Shown: positions 8,150 to 17,376 of the stretch, one piece after another
Layout: each line of letters starts with the position of its first letter
Position numbering within the stretch: position 1 is the first letter of the stretch
Source of the DNA: Halomonas sp. 54_146
GTDB taxonomy: Bacteria; Pseudomonadota; Gammaproteobacteria; Pseudomonadales; Halomonadaceae
Length of the DNA stretch: 64,000 bases
Assembly: GCF_001507855.1 (NCBI RefSeq)
Contig: NZ_LGEN01000010.1
Location: forward strand, 42,842-106,841
Reading direction: 5' to 3'
Notes under the pieces: generated by a model
The model's database searches: none
The model's input: the letters and a program-made list of their open reading frames with translations, nothing else
Told to the model about the DNA's origin: nothing
Made by a program: the position numbers and the translations under genes

Positions 8150-9586
8150 CTATTCATCGCTTTCTTGAAGCTCTGCATTGGCAATCAACCAGCGCTGCCA
8201 CTGCTCAGGCTCGATACAGGGAGCCGTATACGCTAAAGGCGCTACGCGCCAAGGCTGGTGACGCTCTAGGCCATAGGGCAGCGTTTCTAGATGTTTCAAC
8301 CAGTGGGCGACATAGAGCCCTTTAGGATCATAATGCCCCGCTTGCTTGAGCACATTGAAGTAACGGTCTTGACGCGGGTCGCGCCCTACCCCCGCAATAT
8401 AGCGCCAGTTACCCCAGTTGCTGGCAACATCATAATCCACCAGGCAGTGCTCAAACCATAACGCGCCCAAGCGCCAATCCACCTGCAAATCCTTCACTAG
8501 AAAACTCGCCACATTTTGCCTGGCACGGTTAGATATCCAGCCTGTTTGGCGCAGTTCTAACATCGCTGCATCCACAAACGGCAGCCCGGTCGCAGCGTTA
8601 CGCCAAGCATCAAAGGCAGCGTTGGGCTTAAATGTTTGCCGGGCTCCAAACATGCTTGCTTTTTCGAGCTCGGCTACACGTATGAAATACTCCCGCCACA
8701 GCAGCTCAAAAATAATCCAATAACTCGATTCACTGCTGCCGTTTTCCGCCTCCCACGCTTTAACTGCGTCATTCACCTGGCGAGCTGACAAACACCCCCT
8801 GGCCAGCCAGGGCGAAACCCTGGTGGAAAAATTAGCCCCGAGCAGGCCATTACGCGTTTTTTTGTAGTTTTCCCCTCCTTGCTGACGCCACAAGTAATCG
8901 TTCAGGCGGGCATGGGCGGCGGACTCACCACCCTCAAACGCGTAACCTTGCCGGGGGTCGGGCTGCCAGCTAGCGCTTTGCTCGCACACGGCTTTTAGGG
9001 GGGGAAACCCACGCGGCGCTTCAGGCCAGGGGGGCAGCGTGAATGGCGCGCTGCGACTGCTGGGTATAACGCACGCGTGCTCTACGCTGCGCCTAAAGGC
9101 AGAGAAACTGTTAGGCAGTTCATCCGGCGCAAAGGGGAGCGTCTCACGGCTAAAAAGCCGCCCACTCTCCATGCAGCGCAGTTGGGTTTGGTTGGGAAGT
9201 TGGGGTTGGTTAGCAAGCCCACGTGCCACTGCTTGAATGTGCTCTTTCTCTTCAACGCCTGCATGGTCGGCAACGCGTACTTCCCGCGCCTGAAGCGATG
9301 CTGCCAGCTCTACCACCACCTCACTGGGATTGCCGATACGTACCAGCAGGTCACTGCCGCGCTGGAGAAGTTCGCCACGCAACTCCATTAAGCTCTGCCA
9401 CAGAAAGCGTAAGCGCGCAGGGCCTATTCGGGGTGTTGTTTCGCCTTCTATGAAAGGCGTAAACCACTGTTTATCCAACACATATAGGCACAGCAAGGAA
9501 GCAGGCGGGGAGTTAAAGTGCAACAGAGGGTTGTCAGCGACGCGCAAGTCGTCTTGCAGCCAGACAATGTCAATCGTGCTGTTCAT
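8150..9586 (-). CDS. phr: CRY-DASH type deoxyribodipyrimidine photolyase/cryptochrome
   Basis: FAD-dependent photolyase of 478 residues. The N-terminal Rossmann-like domain begins VWLQDDLRVADNPLL; the FAD domain has KKTRNGLLGANFSTR, SPWLARGCLS, FELLWREYF and WISNRARQNVASFL, the pattern of CRY-DASH proteins, which repair cyclobutane dimers mainly in single-stranded DNA. The ATG at 9586 follows GGAGG by seven bases; a longer reading frame upstream overlaps the DUF2256 gene in another frame and is not coding. It is co-directional with, and 34 bases downstream of, the DUF2256 gene. Confidence 0.88.
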   Translation of the reverse strand: MNSTIDIVWLQDDLRVADNPLLHFNSPPASLLCLYVLDKQWFTPFIEGETTPRIGPARLRFLWQSLMELRGELLQRGSDLLVRIGNPSEVVVELAASLQAREVRVADHAGVEEKEHIQAVARGLANQPQLPNQTQLRCMESGRLFSRETLPFAPDELPNSFSAFRRSVEHACVIPSSRSAPFTLPPWPEAPRGFPPLKAVCEQSASWQPDPRQGYAFEGGESAAHARLNDYLWRQQGGENYKKTRNGLLGANFSTRVSPWLARGCLSARQVNDAVKAWEAENGSSESSYWIIFELLWREYFIRVAELEKASMFGARQTFKPNAAFDAWRNAATGLPFVDAAMLELRQTGWISNRARQNVASFLVKDLQVDWRLGALWFEHCLVDYDVASNWGNWRYIAGVGRDPRQDRYFNVLKQAGHYDPKGLYVAHWLKHLETLPYGLERHQPWRVAPLAYTAPCIEPEQWQRWLIANAELQESDE

Positions 9587-9620
9587 GCTCGTGCCTCCTA
9601 GGGGTGCTTTACTGCTCGGT

Positions 9621-9773
9621 TTATAACCAGAGCGTTGGCTGCTTAGCGCTACGTCGGCAGCGCTCGCTGCAGTAGCGCACCTCATCCCAGCAACGCGCCC
9701 ATTTTTTACGCCACGCAAAGGGGCGCTGGCATTGAACACACGTTTTTTGCGGTAGGTGTTGTTTACGTTTCAT
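9621..9773 (-). CDS. DUF2256 small zinc-ribbon-like protein
   Basis: A complete 50-codon gene, too short for many gene finders. The product starts MKRKQHLPQKTCVQC and has four spaced cysteines in two pairs (CVQC and CSERC), plus FAWRKKWARCWDEVRYC, the DUF2256 signature. Members of this family commonly lie next to, or are fused with, photolyase/cryptochrome genes, as here. The cysteine spacing suggests a zinc-binding knuckle; no function is established. The start has no clear Shine-Dalgarno sequence. Confidence 0.87.
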   Translation of the reverse strand: MKRKQHLPQKTCVQCQRPFAWRKKWARCWDEVRYCSERCRRSAKQPTLWL

Positions 9774-9828
9774 GTTCACGTTTGTCGGAATTCTTGCGTG
9801 ATGCGCATTAAAACATGAACAAAAGAAC

Positions 9829-9888
9829 TTATACAGTATAATTATTGTACATGTATTTTTTTATACCGACGGAGGAAAATCTTATCAA
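9829..9888 (-). promoter_or_regulatory. Candidate promoter and operator of DUF2256-phr
   Basis: On the minus strand TTGATA (9883-9888) and TATAAA (9860-9865) are spaced by 17 bases, a good sigma-70 fit. Just downstream lies the perfect palindrome TTATACAGTATAA (9829-9841), and between them the near-palindrome TACATGTA. TTATAC/GTATAA also appears before the second photolyase gene. An operator for a MerR-type (LitR/CarH-like) or other light-stress regulator is an inference. Confidence 0.5.
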
Positions 9889-9916
9889 GCCATTTTATAA
9901 ACCCTGATCAACGGAC

Positions 9917-9946
9917 GTAAAAAAGCCACCTGGGCAGGTGGCTTAA
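9917..9946 (-). terminator. Terminator of the mrp operon
   Basis: On the minus strand a ten-base-pair stem (9935-9944 with 9923-9932, two-base loop) is followed by a run of six T residues. It lies about 50 bases after the mrpG stop and insulates the phr promoter. Confidence 0.88.
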
Positions 9947-9991
9947 TAAAAAGTGAAATGCACGGCTACATGTTTAGCTTTTCATTCACCG

Positions 9992-10396
9992 CTAATCAGG
10001 GTCAGTGTCTCGGGGCTGGCGCTTGGCGTTTTCCTGTGTTTCCAACCCGCTTTTTAATTCGTGCGTTAAAGGGTCGTAGTTAGGGCGCAATTCGTCTTTT
10101 ACGGTGCCGCTCCACAGCTTAGAGCCGACAAAATAACCAGCCCGCCCAATAACATGGGCCGCCACGGGGGCGGTCATCAGGATAAACACGATGATGGCAA
10201 ACGAGCGGGCGACAACCCCCGCTTCTGCAAAGTGCATGGCAGCCGCCAACATAATTAATATGACGCCCAACGCCGCCGCTTTGGTGGTGGCATGCATACG
10301 CGTTAGCAAGTCGGGTAAACGCAGCAGGCCTAAGGAGGCAAGCAGCATAAATAGCGCGCCGCCAATAATTAACGCGCCCTTTACAAAATCAATCAT
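9992..10396 (-). CDS. mrpG: Na+/H+ antiporter subunit MrpG
   Basis: A 134-residue inner-membrane protein with three hydrophobic segments, containing the LGLLRLPDLLTRMHATTK motif typical of MnhG/MrpG. It is the last gene of the mrp operon. The ATG at 10396 follows AGGAGG by eight bases and overlaps the end of mrpF by eight bases; an upstream reading-frame extension lies inside mrpF. The subunit is needed for assembly or activity of the antiporter but has no known catalytic site. The C-terminal ~45 residues are polar and variable. Confidence 0.9.
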   Translation of the reverse strand: MIDFVKGALIIGGALFMLLASLGLLRLPDLLTRMHATTKAAALGVILIMLAAAMHFAEAGVVARSFAIIVFILMTAPVAAHVIGRAGYFVGSKLWSGTVKDELRPNYDPLTHELKSGLETQENAKRQPRDTDPD

Positions 10397-10658
10397 CCCG
10401 CGGGCCTCCTCTTTCCAAAAATCGCGCAAAGGCAATCGCTGCTAAGAAACCCATCAAGGCAATCACAATAGCGGCATCCAGGAAGCTAGCAACATCAGAC
10501 TTGATGGCATAGACCCCGACCAACCCTACTACGGTGGTAGAAAAAAGCTCTAATGCCACTACCCTGTCGGGCAGGCTGGGGCCGCGCACCACACGCACAA
10601 ACGTGAGCAGCAGCGCTACGCTCATAATGATCTGGCTGATTTGTATAACGGTATCCAT
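10389..10658 (-). CDS. mrpF: Na+/H+ antiporter subunit MrpF
   Basis: An 89-residue protein with three predicted transmembrane helices and the motif RVVRGPSLPDRVVALE, diagnostic for MnhF/MrpF. Its start overlaps the mrpE stop by one base and its end overlaps mrpG, in line with translational coupling across the operon. Confidence 0.92.
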   Translation of the reverse strand: MDTVIQISQIIMSVALLLTFVRVVRGPSLPDRVVALELFSTTVVGLVGVYAIKSDVASFLDAAIVIALMGFLAAIAFARFLERGGPRDD

Positions 10659-11131
10659 TAGCGAAACAGCTCCAAGGCCCGGTGCTCCATCTCTTTTAAA
10701 TTACGCCGCAACTCTTCTTCATCGTCTAAGAACATGGCATGGATATAGAGCACTTTCCGATCATCAGACACATCTAGACTAAGCGTGCCGGGCGTTAACG
10801 AAATCAGGTTAGCCACCATGGTGATTTCCATTTCCGTGCGCGCTGAAAGTGGCATCGCAATGACCCCCGGCTTCATGTGCCAGGGAGGCGTTATGATATC
10901 GAAGGCGACGCGTAAGTTGGCTTGAATCAGCTCTTTCATAAAAAAAACAAGAAACCCTAAAAAGCGCGGCACGCGAGCCGGGTAGCCTTTTAACGAATCG
11001 AGCTGCGGTTCAATCAATACCAGGGTGATATAGCCAAAGATCATACCTACCAAAAGGTTTAAGCCGGTGAAGTCGCCGCTTAATAACACCCATGCTAGGC
11101 CTAACAGTAAGTTCCAAATGGCTCCCGTCAT
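10658..11131 (-). CDS. mrpE: Na+/H+ antiporter subunit MrpE
   Basis: A 157-residue protein with two N-terminal hydrophobic segments and a cytoplasmic domain containing [20 protein letters not shown], the MnhE family signature. It overlaps mrpD by four bases (ATGA). MrpE is an accessory subunit of the complex. Confidence 0.92.
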   Translation of the reverse strand: MTGAIWNLLLGLAWVLLSGDFTGLNLLVGMIFGYITLVLIEPQLDSLKGYPARVPRFLGFLVFFMKELIQANLRVAFDIITPPWHMKPGVIAMPLSARTEMEITMVANLISLTPGTLSLDVSDDRKVLYIHAMFLDDEEELRRNLKEMEHRALELFR

Positions 11132-12726
11132 GGTGCCTCCTCCCCAGCATCCGCTTCATCGACCCCTACGGCTGATGAATTCAACAACGCGTCCTCTACA
11201 CTGGCGGAAGCGCCCAGAACGGCTTCGATGTAACCAGAAGAATCAAGCAGCTGCTCACCAATGCCGGTCATTACCCACATAATGGGCTCAGCAAAGACCC
11301 CGATCAGCAGCGTTGACATCGCCAGCACTATCACCGGCAAATACATCATCCAAAGGCTTGGCTTTAACAACCGGCCATCATCACCGGTTGGGGTAGCGGT
11401 TTCAGGTACGTGATTATCTTCCGGTAGCGATTTCCAGAATACCTCATTCCAAATTTTCACCATGGAATAGAGCGTCATCAGCCCTACCGCCAGGGCCACG
11501 CCGGTGACCACATAAGCTTCAGCCTCCAGGCCCGCTCGCACAATCACATATTTAGCAAAAAAGCCCGACAGCGGTGGTATACCCGCTAGAGAGAACGCTG
11601 AAAGAAAAAACGCGACAGAAAGCCAGGGCCGTTCACGGTACAACCCGCCCATCTTTTTAAGCTGGTAAGTGCCCTGCAAACGATGGGTGATACCGCTGAT
11701 CAAGAAGAGATTGGTCTTCACCACCATATTATGCACGATGGCGAACACACCGCCGGCGATTGCCAGCGGGGTATACAGCGCCAAACCTAAAATCATATAG
11801 CCAATCTGGCTGACGATATGAAACGACAGTATCCGCCTAAACTCATATTGGGCCGCTGCGCCAAGCACGCCGGTTACCATGGTAAAGGCAGCGCCCCAGA
11901 GCATAATGTCCTGAAGATAGCCCATGGTTTGATCGAACATCAGCGTGAAGACACGGAACATGGCATAAACACCCACCTTGGTCAGCAGCCCGGCAAATAA
12001 AGCGGAAACTGCAACCGGCGGGGTGTGATAAGACGCTGGCAACCAGAAAAACAGCGGAAAGGCTGCCGCTTTGATACCAAAGGCCACCATAAACATGACC
12101 GCCAGCACTTCGACCATACCGGAGTGTTCCGCCGCATCCATGCGCAGCGCAATATCGGCCATGTTAAGCGTACCCACCATGCCGTAGAGCAGCCCCACCG
12201 CCGTTAAAAAGATGACGGATGCCAGTAGATTCAAGGTAACGTATTTAATTGCCCCTTCCATCTGTGCCCGTTCGCCGCCCAGAATCAGCAGCGAAAACGA
12301 TGCCACCAACATCACTTCAAACCACACATACAGGTTGAAGATATCACCGGTGAGGAAGGCACCGATAACACCGGCCAACAGCAAATGCATCAGCGGGTAG
12401 TAGCCAAATTTTTCATGGCCACGCCCGGTGGTTGCCAGCGAGTAGATACCCATGGCTAGGCCGATAATGGCGGTCATCAGCACCATCACCGCACTCAGCA
12501 GGTCAGCAATTAAGGTGATGCCAAACGGCGCGGGCCAGCTGCCCATCTGCATGGTGACGTAGCCATCCGAGAGGGTCGATACAAACAACCACAGGCTAAC
12601 CACCAGTAGCGCGGCATTGCCTGCCACCGCCACAAAACGCTGCATGGGGCGCGAGCGCCAGAACAACAAAGAGATCGCCCCTGAAAGCAGGGGCAAGAGG
12701 ACGGGAAGAGCGACTTCAGGCCTCAC
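11128..12726 (-). CDS. mrpD: Na+/H+ antiporter subunit MrpD
   Basis: A 532-residue polytopic membrane protein of the proton-translocating NADH-dehydrogenase subunit family (NuoL/M/N-like). The segments [15 protein letters not shown] and [15 protein letters not shown] hold the conserved Glu and Lys/His-region residues of the ion pathway. Length fits MrpD. It overlaps mrpC by four bases and mrpE by four bases. Confidence 0.94.
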   Translation of the reverse strand: MRPEVALPVLLPLLSGAISLLFWRSRPMQRFVAVAGNAALLVVSLWLFVSTLSDGYVTMQMGSWPAPFGITLIADLLSAVMVLMTAIIGLAMGIYSLATTGRGHEKFGYYPLMHLLLAGVIGAFLTGDIFNLYVWFEVMLVASFSLLILGGERAQMEGAIKYVTLNLLASVIFLTAVGLLYGMVGTLNMADIALRMDAAEHSGMVEVLAVMFMVAFGIKAAAFPLFFWLPASYHTPPVAVSALFAGLLTKVGVYAMFRVFTLMFDQTMGYLQDIMLWGAAFTMVTGVLGAAAQYEFRRILSFHIVSQIGYMILGLALYTPLAIAGGVFAIVHNMVVKTNLFLISGITHRLQGTYQLKKMGGLYRERPWLSVAFFLSAFSLAGIPPLSGFFAKYVIVRAGLEAEAYVVTGVALAVGLMTLYSMVKIWNEVFWKSLPEDNHVPETATPTGDDGRLLKPSLWMMYLPVIVLAMSTLLIGVFAEPIMWVMTGIGEQLLDSSGYIEAVLGASASVEDALLNSSAVGVDEADAGEEAP

Positions 12727-13070
12727 GTATCGGTATCCTTCATCTTGTCGAGATCATCCGCCTTGACGACTTCATAGGCACGTCGAATCAGCACTACCGC
12801 AAACGCCAGCACGCCGAAAGCGATCACAATCGCCGTCAGCACAACCGCCTGCGGCAAAGGGTCAGCGACACCACTAGGCGGCTGCATCATCCCTTCTGGA
12901 ATCAGCGGCGGCGCTCCGCGGGTCATGCCTGCGGTGGTAAAAATCAGCAAATTGGCGGCGTTAGAAAGCAGCATTAAGCCAATCACCAGCTTGACGATGG
13001 AACGGCGCAGCATCATAAAAATAGCCGTTGCGTACATTAAGCCAATCGCTACTGCCATTAATGGTTCCAT
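12723..13070 (-). CDS. mrpC: Na+/H+ antiporter subunit MrpC (NuoK-like)
   Basis: A 115-residue protein with three hydrophobic segments; [17 protein letters not shown] and [16 protein letters not shown] match the NuoK/MnhC family. It starts 18 bases after the mrpB stop and overlaps mrpD by four bases. Confidence 0.93.
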   Translation of the reverse strand: MEPLMAVAIGLMYATAIFMMLRRSIVKLVIGLMLLSNAANLLIFTTAGMTRGAPPLIPEGMMQPPSGVADPLPQAVVLTAIVIAFGVLAFAVVLIRRAYEVVKADDLDKMKDTDT

Positions 13071-13088
13071 ACTGCGCCTCCTGTTAAC

Positions 13089-13520
13089 TCAAGGTTCATC
13101 CTTGTCGACCTCCATAAGCGACATCACCATGCCGGTAACAGAGCCCAGCACCGCAAAATAGACACCGACATCAAAAATCAGCGGCGTTGAGGCTTTAAAG
13201 TCGATGACGGGAATGGTCCACCACTGGGCGGTCAGAAATGGCTGTCCCATAAACCAAGCGGGCACGACCGAGACCATCCCCAGCAATAGCCCAACGCCGA
13301 TCAAGTCACGGGGGTCGACCATACGCAGCACTTGCTTGGTGGCGCTCACGCCAAAGGCGAACAAATAGAGCGTAAAGGCACCGGCGGCTACTAAGCCGGC
13401 AATAAAGCCACCCCCCGGCTCGTCGTGCCCTCGAAGCAGCAAGAAAACGGAAAACAGCAGCTGTAGCGGCATTAAAAAGCGCGCTGCCGTATTGAGAATA
13501 ATTGTGCCTGACTTAACCAT
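13089..13520 (-). CDS. mrpB: Na+/H+ antiporter subunit MrpB
   Basis: A 143-residue membrane protein with the MnhB pattern [21 protein letters not shown] near residues 28-48. It is a separate gene here, not fused to mrpA as in some group 2 systems, so the operon has seven genes in the order A-G. Its start overlaps the end of mrpA by eight bases. Confidence 0.93.
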   Translation of the reverse strand: MVKSGTIILNTAARFLMPLQLLFSVFLLLRGHDEPGGGFIAGLVAAGAFTLYLFAFGVSATKQVLRMVDPRDLIGVGLLLGMVSVVPAWFMGQPFLTAQWWTIPVIDFKASTPLIFDVGVYFAVLGSVTGMVMSLMEVDKDEP

Positions 13521-15879
13521 CGTAAGGCCCCTTGGCAGTTACTTTACTGCTTTCGCTAGTTTTGCCATCAATAGTTTTGCTATCACTGCCTTCACCATGG
13601 CGTAGCTTCAACATGGCGATCACGCCAATGGCGGCGAGTGCCAGCACGAACATCTCACCCAAGGTATCCAGAGCGCGGTAGTCGACCAGAATGACATTGA
13701 CGATATTGCGGCCATAAGCCAGCGGCGCGCTGTTCTCAATCATATAGGTCGAAATGGGTTCAAACTGCTGGATACTCCACGCCGTCATAATCAGCAGGCA
13801 GATCAAAATCCCCATCATGGCCGCCACCACGCCATCGCGAATACGTTCCAGGCTGGTGGAAAGGTTGGAGAAACGCGGCAGGCGAAACAGCACCAGCACC
13901 AGCAAAATGACCGTTAAGGTTTCTACCAGCAGCTGGGTAATTGCCAAATCCGGCGCACTAAACAGAATAAAAATTAGTGCGATAGAAAAGCCCATTACCC
14001 CGACAGACACCACTGCTCCAAGCCGAGATCGAGAAATAGTCGCGAACAGCGCCCCCATCACCATGGTGCCTACCACTACCGCCTCGTGAAAGCGGACATC
14101 CAGGTCAAAGGCGAATTGCGGTGAGTGGCGCAGCAGAATTGAATTACCGATAAGCGCAATGAGCGTCATCAACATCACCAGGATGTAGTTACGCATATAG
14201 CCGTTTTGCAATAGCCGTGTTTGCCACTCCGAAAAATGCACGATGCCGTTCATCGTGCTTTCATAGCCCGCCTCGGGGCCATGGCGCATTATCGGTGCCA
14301 ATATAGAGAGTTTGGCACGCACGCTATCCCAATGTTTGAAGAGCAAAAAGCCTAAACCAAGGCTAATAATCGACATGATTAACGCGACATTGATGCCATA
14401 CCAAAGCGACAGTGCAACCTCCATGGGTTGACCAGACACAGAGCTAGCCGCTGCGGTGAGTAGCGCATCGGCACCGAGCATCGCCGGCAGCAGGCCCAAC
14501 AGCAGCGAACCTAACGCTAACAGTGCAGGCCCCATCAACATACTAAACGGCGCTTCGTGTGGTTCACGTGGCGTGTGGTGGCGTTTTCCGTAAAACGGGC
14601 GTAACGCAATAATAAAGGCGACTGCGATCGTCAAAATAGAGGCGACAAAGGCAAACAAAACGAGCAGCGCACGGAAGCTGTCGGCACCTAGCACTGATTC
14701 AAGCATGAGCTCCTTGCCGATAAAGCCAAATAGCGGCGGCACCCCGGCAAGCGAGAGCGCGGCCACTAACGCGATGGTGGCGGTCACCGGCATCAACGGC
14801 CGCAAGCCGCCCATGTGAGTCACATCTTTGGTGCCGGTTTCATGATCAAGAATACCAGCAACCATAAATAGCGCCCCTTTATATAAAGAGTGCGCCAGCA
14901 AGAACGTCACAAAGGCGGTCATTGCGTATTCAGTGCCAATACCTAACAGCATCGTCAGCGTGCCCAGCGCCATAATCGTCGAGTAGGCGAGCAGCTTTTT
15001 GATATTAGTGTGGTGAATAGCCAAGAAAGCGCCGGTTAGCATAGTGGTGGCACCCACCACGGAAAGAATTCCGACCCACATCGCCGTGCCGCCCAGCTCT
15101 GGGTGTAAACGAGCCAGTAGGTAAATACCCGCTTTCACCATGGTGGCAGAGTGCAGGTAGGCAGAAACGGGCGTAGGTGCCGCCATGGCATTCGGTAGCC
15201 AGAAGTGAAACGGAAACTGAGCCGATTTAGTAAACGCCCCAAGCAGCAAACAGATCAGCATAGGCGTGTAGAGCGCATGTTCACGCAGGTCGGCGTCTTG
15301 ACTGAGAATCTCCGCCAGCGACCAGCTACCGCTGGCAATGCCCAGCAATACCAAACCGGCCATTAATGCTAAGCCGCCGGCGACAGTAACAAATAGCCCC
15401 TGCCGCGCTGATTTGCGAGCTTCAATATCGGCATGGTTAAAACCAATCAACAGATAGGACGTAATACTGGTCAATTCCCAAAAAATGAACAGCGTAAACA
15501 GCCCATCGGCCAGCACCAGCCCAAGCATCGAGACCATAAAGGCAACTAAGGCGAGATGAAACCGAGCAAGATCAGGATGGCCTTTCAAATAACCACCGGC
15601 ATATACCAGGACACAGGTACCTATGACGGTAATTAATAGGCCGAAGAGCAGCGACAAACCATCCAGAAAAAATGTCAGGCTAATACCCAGTGAGGGCACC
15701 CACTGCCACTCCAACAAAAGGCTACCGCTTTCGATAACGTCTGGTGCTTGTAGAGCCAACCACGCTGCCAATCCTGCAGGAAACAGTGCCAACACAAGAC
15801 TGGTACGATGACCAAACCAGCGGTGCAGAAGCGGCGACGACGCAGCCAGCAAAAAACCCATTAACACGGCAAGTTGCAT
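13513..15879 (-). CDS. mrpA: Na+/H+ antiporter subunit MrpA
   Basis: The largest subunit (788 residues), a NuoL-like protein with many transmembrane helices. The ion-translocating core includes [31 protein letters not shown] (conserved Glu) and [21 protein letters not shown] (conserved Lys). The extra C-terminal half, with [14 protein letters not shown], is typical of MrpA. CAGGAG lies ten bases before the ATG. The last ~20 residues, rich in Ser and Lys, show a degenerate short repeat. The complex exports sodium in exchange for protons, a main task for a halophile. Confidence 0.95.
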   Translation of the reverse strand: MQLAVLMGFLLAASSPLLHRWFGHRTSLVLALFPAGLAAWLALQAPDVIESGSLLLEWQWVPSLGISLTFFLDGLSLLFGLLITVIGTCVLVYAGGYLKGHPDLARFHLALVAFMVSMLGLVLADGLFTLFIFWELTSITSYLLIGFNHADIEARKSARQGLFVTVAGGLALMAGLVLLGIASGSWSLAEILSQDADLREHALYTPMLICLLLGAFTKSAQFPFHFWLPNAMAAPTPVSAYLHSATMVKAGIYLLARLHPELGGTAMWVGILSVVGATTMLTGAFLAIHHTNIKKLLAYSTIMALGTLTMLLGIGTEYAMTAFVTFLLAHSLYKGALFMVAGILDHETGTKDVTHMGGLRPLMPVTATIALVAALSLAGVPPLFGFIGKELMLESVLGADSFRALLVLFAFVASILTIAVAFIIALRPFYGKRHHTPREPHEAPFSMLMGPALLALGSLLLGLLPAMLGADALLTAAASSVSGQPMEVALSLWYGINVALIMSIISLGLGFLLFKHWDSVRAKLSILAPIMRHGPEAGYESTMNGIVHFSEWQTRLLQNGYMRNYILVMLMTLIALIGNSILLRHSPQFAFDLDVRFHEAVVVGTMVMGALFATISRSRLGAVVSVGVMGFSIALIFILFSAPDLAITQLLVETLTVILLVLVLFRLPRFSNLSTSLERIRDGVVAAMMGILICLLIMTAWSIQQFEPISTYMIENSAPLAYGRNIVNVILVDYRALDTLGEMFVLALAAIGVIAMLKLRHGEGSDSKTIDGKTSESSKVTAKGPYDG

Positions 15880-15912
15880 CTAGCGAAATCTCCTGAATAA
15901 CGTAAGGCTAAC

Positions 15913-15952
15913 CTTTGAGGCAGAGGCTTTGACTTTGAGACAGAGACAAAAG
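15913..15952. repeat. Two tandem degenerate 20-bp units upstream of mrpA
   Basis: Units start CTTTGAGGCAGAGG (15913) and CTTTGAGACAGAGA (15933). The rest of the 273-base gap 15880-16152 holds a perfect palindrome CTGGCATGCCAG (15976-15987), possibly an operator for mrp, and the hairpin after hemH; no coding frame is evident. Confidence 0.6.
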
Positions 15953-16063
15953 CCGTAGGTATCATACCTTAATCACTGGCATGCCAGCATGTAAGTAATG
16001 TGATTCTAAAGTTGTATACCCTACAACAGTCAGTTTTGGCTGACCAGTCAAACCCTTAAACGC

Positions 16064-16102
16064 AAACAGCCGCAGGCGTGTTAATTCGCGCTGCGGCTGT
16101 CG
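16064..16102 (-). terminator. Stem-loop after hemH, possible terminator
   Basis: ACAGCCGCAG (16066-16075) and its exact complement CTGCGGCTGT (16091-16100) form a ten-base-pair stem with a 15-base loop. In the minus direction it is followed only by TTTGCGTTT, so it is a weak terminator at best. Confidence 0.5.
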
Positions 16103-16152
16103 TTAACGGTCGTTAGCTGGCATTTAGAGCAGATATTACGGCAAATAGCGTG

Positions 16153-17232
16153 TTAAGGAACCGATAGCCATCCTGCTAATTCATTGTTGATGACCGCTAG
16201 CAATGCGTCGATATGGTCATCGCGGTCATTCAGGCAGGGTATATAGCTGAACGTTTCGCCACCCGCTTCCATAAAGCTGTCGTGGATCTCTTCTTCAATC
16301 TCTTCCAGGGTTTCAACACAGTCAGAAGAGAAGGCAGGCGACATAATCGCAATATGTTTATGCCCTTGCTTGGCGAGCTCCGCCACATGCTGAACGGTTT
16401 GCGGGCCAACCCATTTCTCGGGGCCAAACTGTGACTGGAAAGCGGTATCCACTTCTTCTTTGCTAAAACCAAGCTTCTCACGCAAAAGGCGCGTGGTTTT
16501 TTGGCACTGGCAGTGGTAAGGGTCACCTTCCATCAAGTAGCGCTCAGGAACACCATGGTAACTGGCTACCAGTTTGCTAGGCCGTGTTGGCAAACCGGCG
16601 TAGGCTTCCTGCACCGAATTAGCCAGCGCCTGAATGTAGGCTGGGTGATCGAAATAAGCGGGCACCGTGCGTATATACGGCTGCCACTTCATTTTCATCA
16701 AGGTACGAAATGCCTGGTCGTTAGCCGTCGCTGTGGTCGGTGAACCGTATTGAGGGTAAAGCGGGAAAAACACGATTCGCTCGCAGCCCTTCTCTTTCAA
16801 TCGCGTCAGCACGCTTTGTGTAGAGGGGTTGCCATAACGCATACAGAAATCAACTTCGACATCGTCACCGTAAAGTGCTTTTAGCCGCTCGGTCATTTTC
16901 TCGGTCTGGGCACGCGTAGTCGTCAGCAGCGGGCTTTCGTTTTTTTCGTTATTCCAGATACTCCGATACGCTTTACCTGATGAAAACGGCCGCTTAGTCA
17001 GAATAATCAGTTGCAGCAGCGGCTGCCATTTCCAACCCGCGTAATCAACAACGCGTTTGTCAGAAAGAAACTCGTTTAAGTAACGACGCATTGACCAGTA
17101 GTCGGTGGCATCCGGGGTTCCTAGGTTCGCTAGCACAACACCTACTTTGGCACGCGGCACCGGCGGATGATCGCTGGGTGCGTGGGCCAAACGGCCCTCG
17201 CCCGGCTGATCCTTGACGACATTCTCGGTCAT
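16153..17232 (-). CDS. hemH: Ferrochelatase (protoporphyrin ferrochelatase)
   Basis: Inserts Fe2+ into protoporphyrin IX, the last step of haem synthesis. The 359-residue protein has the conserved motifs VLANLGTPDA, FFPLYPQYG, ASYHGVPERY (metal-binding His) and SPAFSSDCVETLEEIEEE (active-site Glu). The N-terminus is about 25 residues longer than in E. coli HemH. CAGGAG lies eight bases before the ATG. The gene is divergent from the iron-sulfur photolyase gene. Confidence 0.96.
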   Translation of the reverse strand: MTENVVKDQPGEGRLAHAPSDHPPVPRAKVGVVLANLGTPDATDYWSMRRYLNEFLSDKRVVDYAGWKWQPLLQLIILTKRPFSSGKAYRSIWNNEKNESPLLTTTRAQTEKMTERLKALYGDDVEVDFCMRYGNPSTQSVLTRLKEKGCERIVFFPLYPQYGSPTTATANDQAFRTLMKMKWQPYIRTVPAYFDHPAYIQALANSVQEAYAGLPTRPSKLVASYHGVPERYLMEGDPYHCQCQKTTRLLREKLGFSKEEVDTAFQSQFGPEKWVGPQTVQHVAELAKQGHKHIAIMSPAFSSDCVETLEEIEEEIHDSFMEAGGETFSYIPCLNDRDDHIDALLAVINNELAGWLSVP

Positions 17233-17320
17233 TGCAGTTGCTCCTGGAAAATTACGATGTCACTCACACTTAATATTAGCTAACTAAATCCTATCACTTT
17301 TCGTCAAAGTGGCGGCATAA

Positions 17321-17350
17321 AGTTATACTATCGCCATTATTTGTATAACT
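17321..17350 (+). promoter_or_regulatory. Inverted repeat upstream of the iron-sulfur photolyase gene
   Basis: AGTTATAC (17321-17328) and GTATAACT (17343-17350) are perfect inverted arms separated by 14 bases. The core TTATAC/GTATAA equals that of the palindrome upstream of the other photolyase gene. The left arm contains a TATACT that could be a -10 element. A common regulator is inferred, not shown. Confidence 0.45.
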
Positions 17351-17376
17351 ATATTTCTACAACCACAGGCCAACCC

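Noticed and set aside
9587..9739. N-terminal extension of the photolyase by 51 residues
   Set aside because: It overlaps the DUF2256 gene in another frame, and GGAGG stands correctly before the ATG at 9586.
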